A stretch of 6,004 nt of DNA from Planctomycetota bacterium (GTDB lineage Bacteria; Planctomycetota; UBA1135): the NCBI GenBank assembly GCA_027021325.1, contig JALUUN010000617.1:1-6004 (forward strand), given 5' to 3'. A model generated the notes under the pieces. It saw nothing but the letters and a program-made list of their open reading frames with translations, did not search any database and was not told the DNA's origin. Made by a program: the position numbers and the translations under genes. Positions 5,210 through 6,004 of this stretch are shown here, one piece after another (positions within the stretch are counted from its first letter, which is position 1; every line of letters starts with the position of its first letter).

Positions 5210-6004
5210 ATGCGAAACCGCCTCCTCCCCCTCCTGAGCCTCCTCCTGGGCCTGTCCGGGTCTCTCCATGCCCAGGACGGCTTCCGCGCCGACCTCAACG
5301 GCGACCAGGTCGTTCCCCCGGTGCCCACCGCCGCCACGGGCTGGGCCGTCTTCCGCTTGAATGCCGACGGAAGCCTGAGCTACGAGGTCCGCTCCCCGGG
5401 CCTACCCGACGCCTTCGAATGCCACCTGGTCCGCGGCGACGAATCCACGCCCTTCGACCTCGCCGACAGCATCTTCCATCTGGACGGCGGCCCCGAGATC
5501 TGGACCGGAACCACCGCCCCCATGGACCCGGCGGACATCGACCTGCTCCGGGCCGGCCTCTTGAACGTCTCCGTCCATACCCCGGCCTGGCCCGGCGGCG
5601 AGATCCGCGGCCAGATCCATCCGCGCCCGGTGCGCTTCGAGGCCATGCTCTGTGGTGAGCAGGTCGTCCCGCCGGTCACCACCATGGCCATGGGCCAGGC
5701 CGAGATCGTCGTCCAGCCGGACTTCAGCTTCACCTACAGCGTGGACGTGATGCTGATGTCCGGTCTCAGCGCCAGCCTCTATCTCGGGGATCCGGGCGTG
5801 GACGGGACCGAGATCCTCCAGCTCCAGGGCGGAGGCATGAGCTGGGCGGGAACCGGCGGCCCCCTGACCCCCGACGAGTTCACCGCCCTGCAGAACCAGG
5901 GCATGTACATCGAGGTGACGACCTCCATGCATCCCGACGGCGAGGTGCGCGGCCAGCTCCTGGACGCGGGCATCCCCTACGGCTTCGGCACCCCCTGGAG
6001 CGGC
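5210..6004 (+). CDS. Secreted tandem-CHRD domain protein (C-terminus outside the window)
   Basis: The frame starts at the ATG at 5210 and is open to the right edge (265 codons seen). A signal peptide is clear: RNR, a Leu-rich core (5-19), and cleavage near SLHAQ (18-22). Two CHRD domains follow. The first (about 25-137) opens with FRADLNGDQVVPPV and closes with LNVSVHTPAWPGGEIRGQI (118-136). The second (about 143-253) opens with FEAMLCGEQVVPPV and closes with MYIEVTTSMHPDGEVRGQLL (232-251). CHRD domains are extracellular beta-sandwich modules named after chordin; their bacterial function is not established. The first domain has Cys71 and the second Cys148. After the second domain the visible residues YGFGTPWSG (257-265) resemble the start of YGxG-type C-terminal domains common on Planctomycetota secreted proteins. 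There is no Shine-Dalgarno; the leader is C/T-rich, as for the other plus-strand gene. Confidence 0.88.
   Translation, partial: MRNRLLPLLSLLLGLSGSLHAQDGFRADLNGDQVVPPVPTAATGWAVFRLNADGSLSYEVRSPGLPDAFECHLVRGDESTPFDLADSIFHLDGGPEIWTGTTAPMDPADIDLLRAGLLNVSVHTPAWPGGEIRGQIHPRPVRFEAMLCGEQVVPPVTTMAMGQAEIVVQPDFSFTYSVDVMLMSGLSASLYLGDPGVDGTEILQLQGGGMSWAGTGGPLTPDEFTALQNQGMYIEVTTSMHPDGEVRGQLLDAGIPYGFGTPWSG

Noticed and set aside
5402..5932. A 176-codon minus-strand frame opposite the CHRD gene
   Set aside because: His/Gly/Ala/Glu-rich shadow of the CHRD coding sequence with no recognisable domain.

Overview
The window is very GC-rich (roughly 70% by eye) and gene-dense. It looks like chromosomal DNA of a Planctomycetota-like bacterium. 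Three things point there: a PVC-type sugar/PQQ-like dehydrogenase with HEAT repeats, a secreted tandem-CHRD protein ending in a YGxG-type segment, and start codons that mostly lack a Shine-Dalgarno sequence. This assignment is inferred from gene content; there is no rRNA or other marker gene to confirm it. No mobile element, CRISPR array, tRNA or rRNA was seen.

Layout. (1) Positions 1-1681, minus strand: the N-terminal 560 residues of a secreted beta-propeller dehydrogenase-like protein whose C-terminus lies off the left edge. (2) Positions 1787-2152, plus strand: a 121-residue secreted protein of unknown function, divergent from (1) across a 105-nt spacer. (3) Positions 5068 down to 2171, minus strand: a compact four-gene cluster, in order of transcription a YgaP-like/DUF2892 two-helix membrane protein, an ECF sigma factor, a soluble zinc-binding (zf-HC2) anti-sigma factor, and a CPA1-type cation/proton antiporter with a C-terminal Rossmann/RCK-like domain. 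The first three overlap each other (40 nt and 11 nt). The antiporter follows after 75 nt that can fold into three consecutive hairpins, the last of which pairs into its GTG start codon. (4) Positions 5210-6004, plus strand: a secreted tandem-CHRD protein cut off by the right edge, divergent from (3) across a 141-nt spacer.

How it may work together. The minus-strand cluster reads as a regulatory unit: sigma factor and anti-sigma made in coupled fashion, a small membrane protein ahead of them, and an ion antiporter behind them as possible target or part of the response. An ECF-type -35-like GGAACC lies just upstream of the first gene, which would fit autoregulation. The flanking genes encode exported proteins that are not obviously tied to the cluster. 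The most interesting part is this four-gene cluster with its structured junction; the rest is ordinary for this kind of genome.
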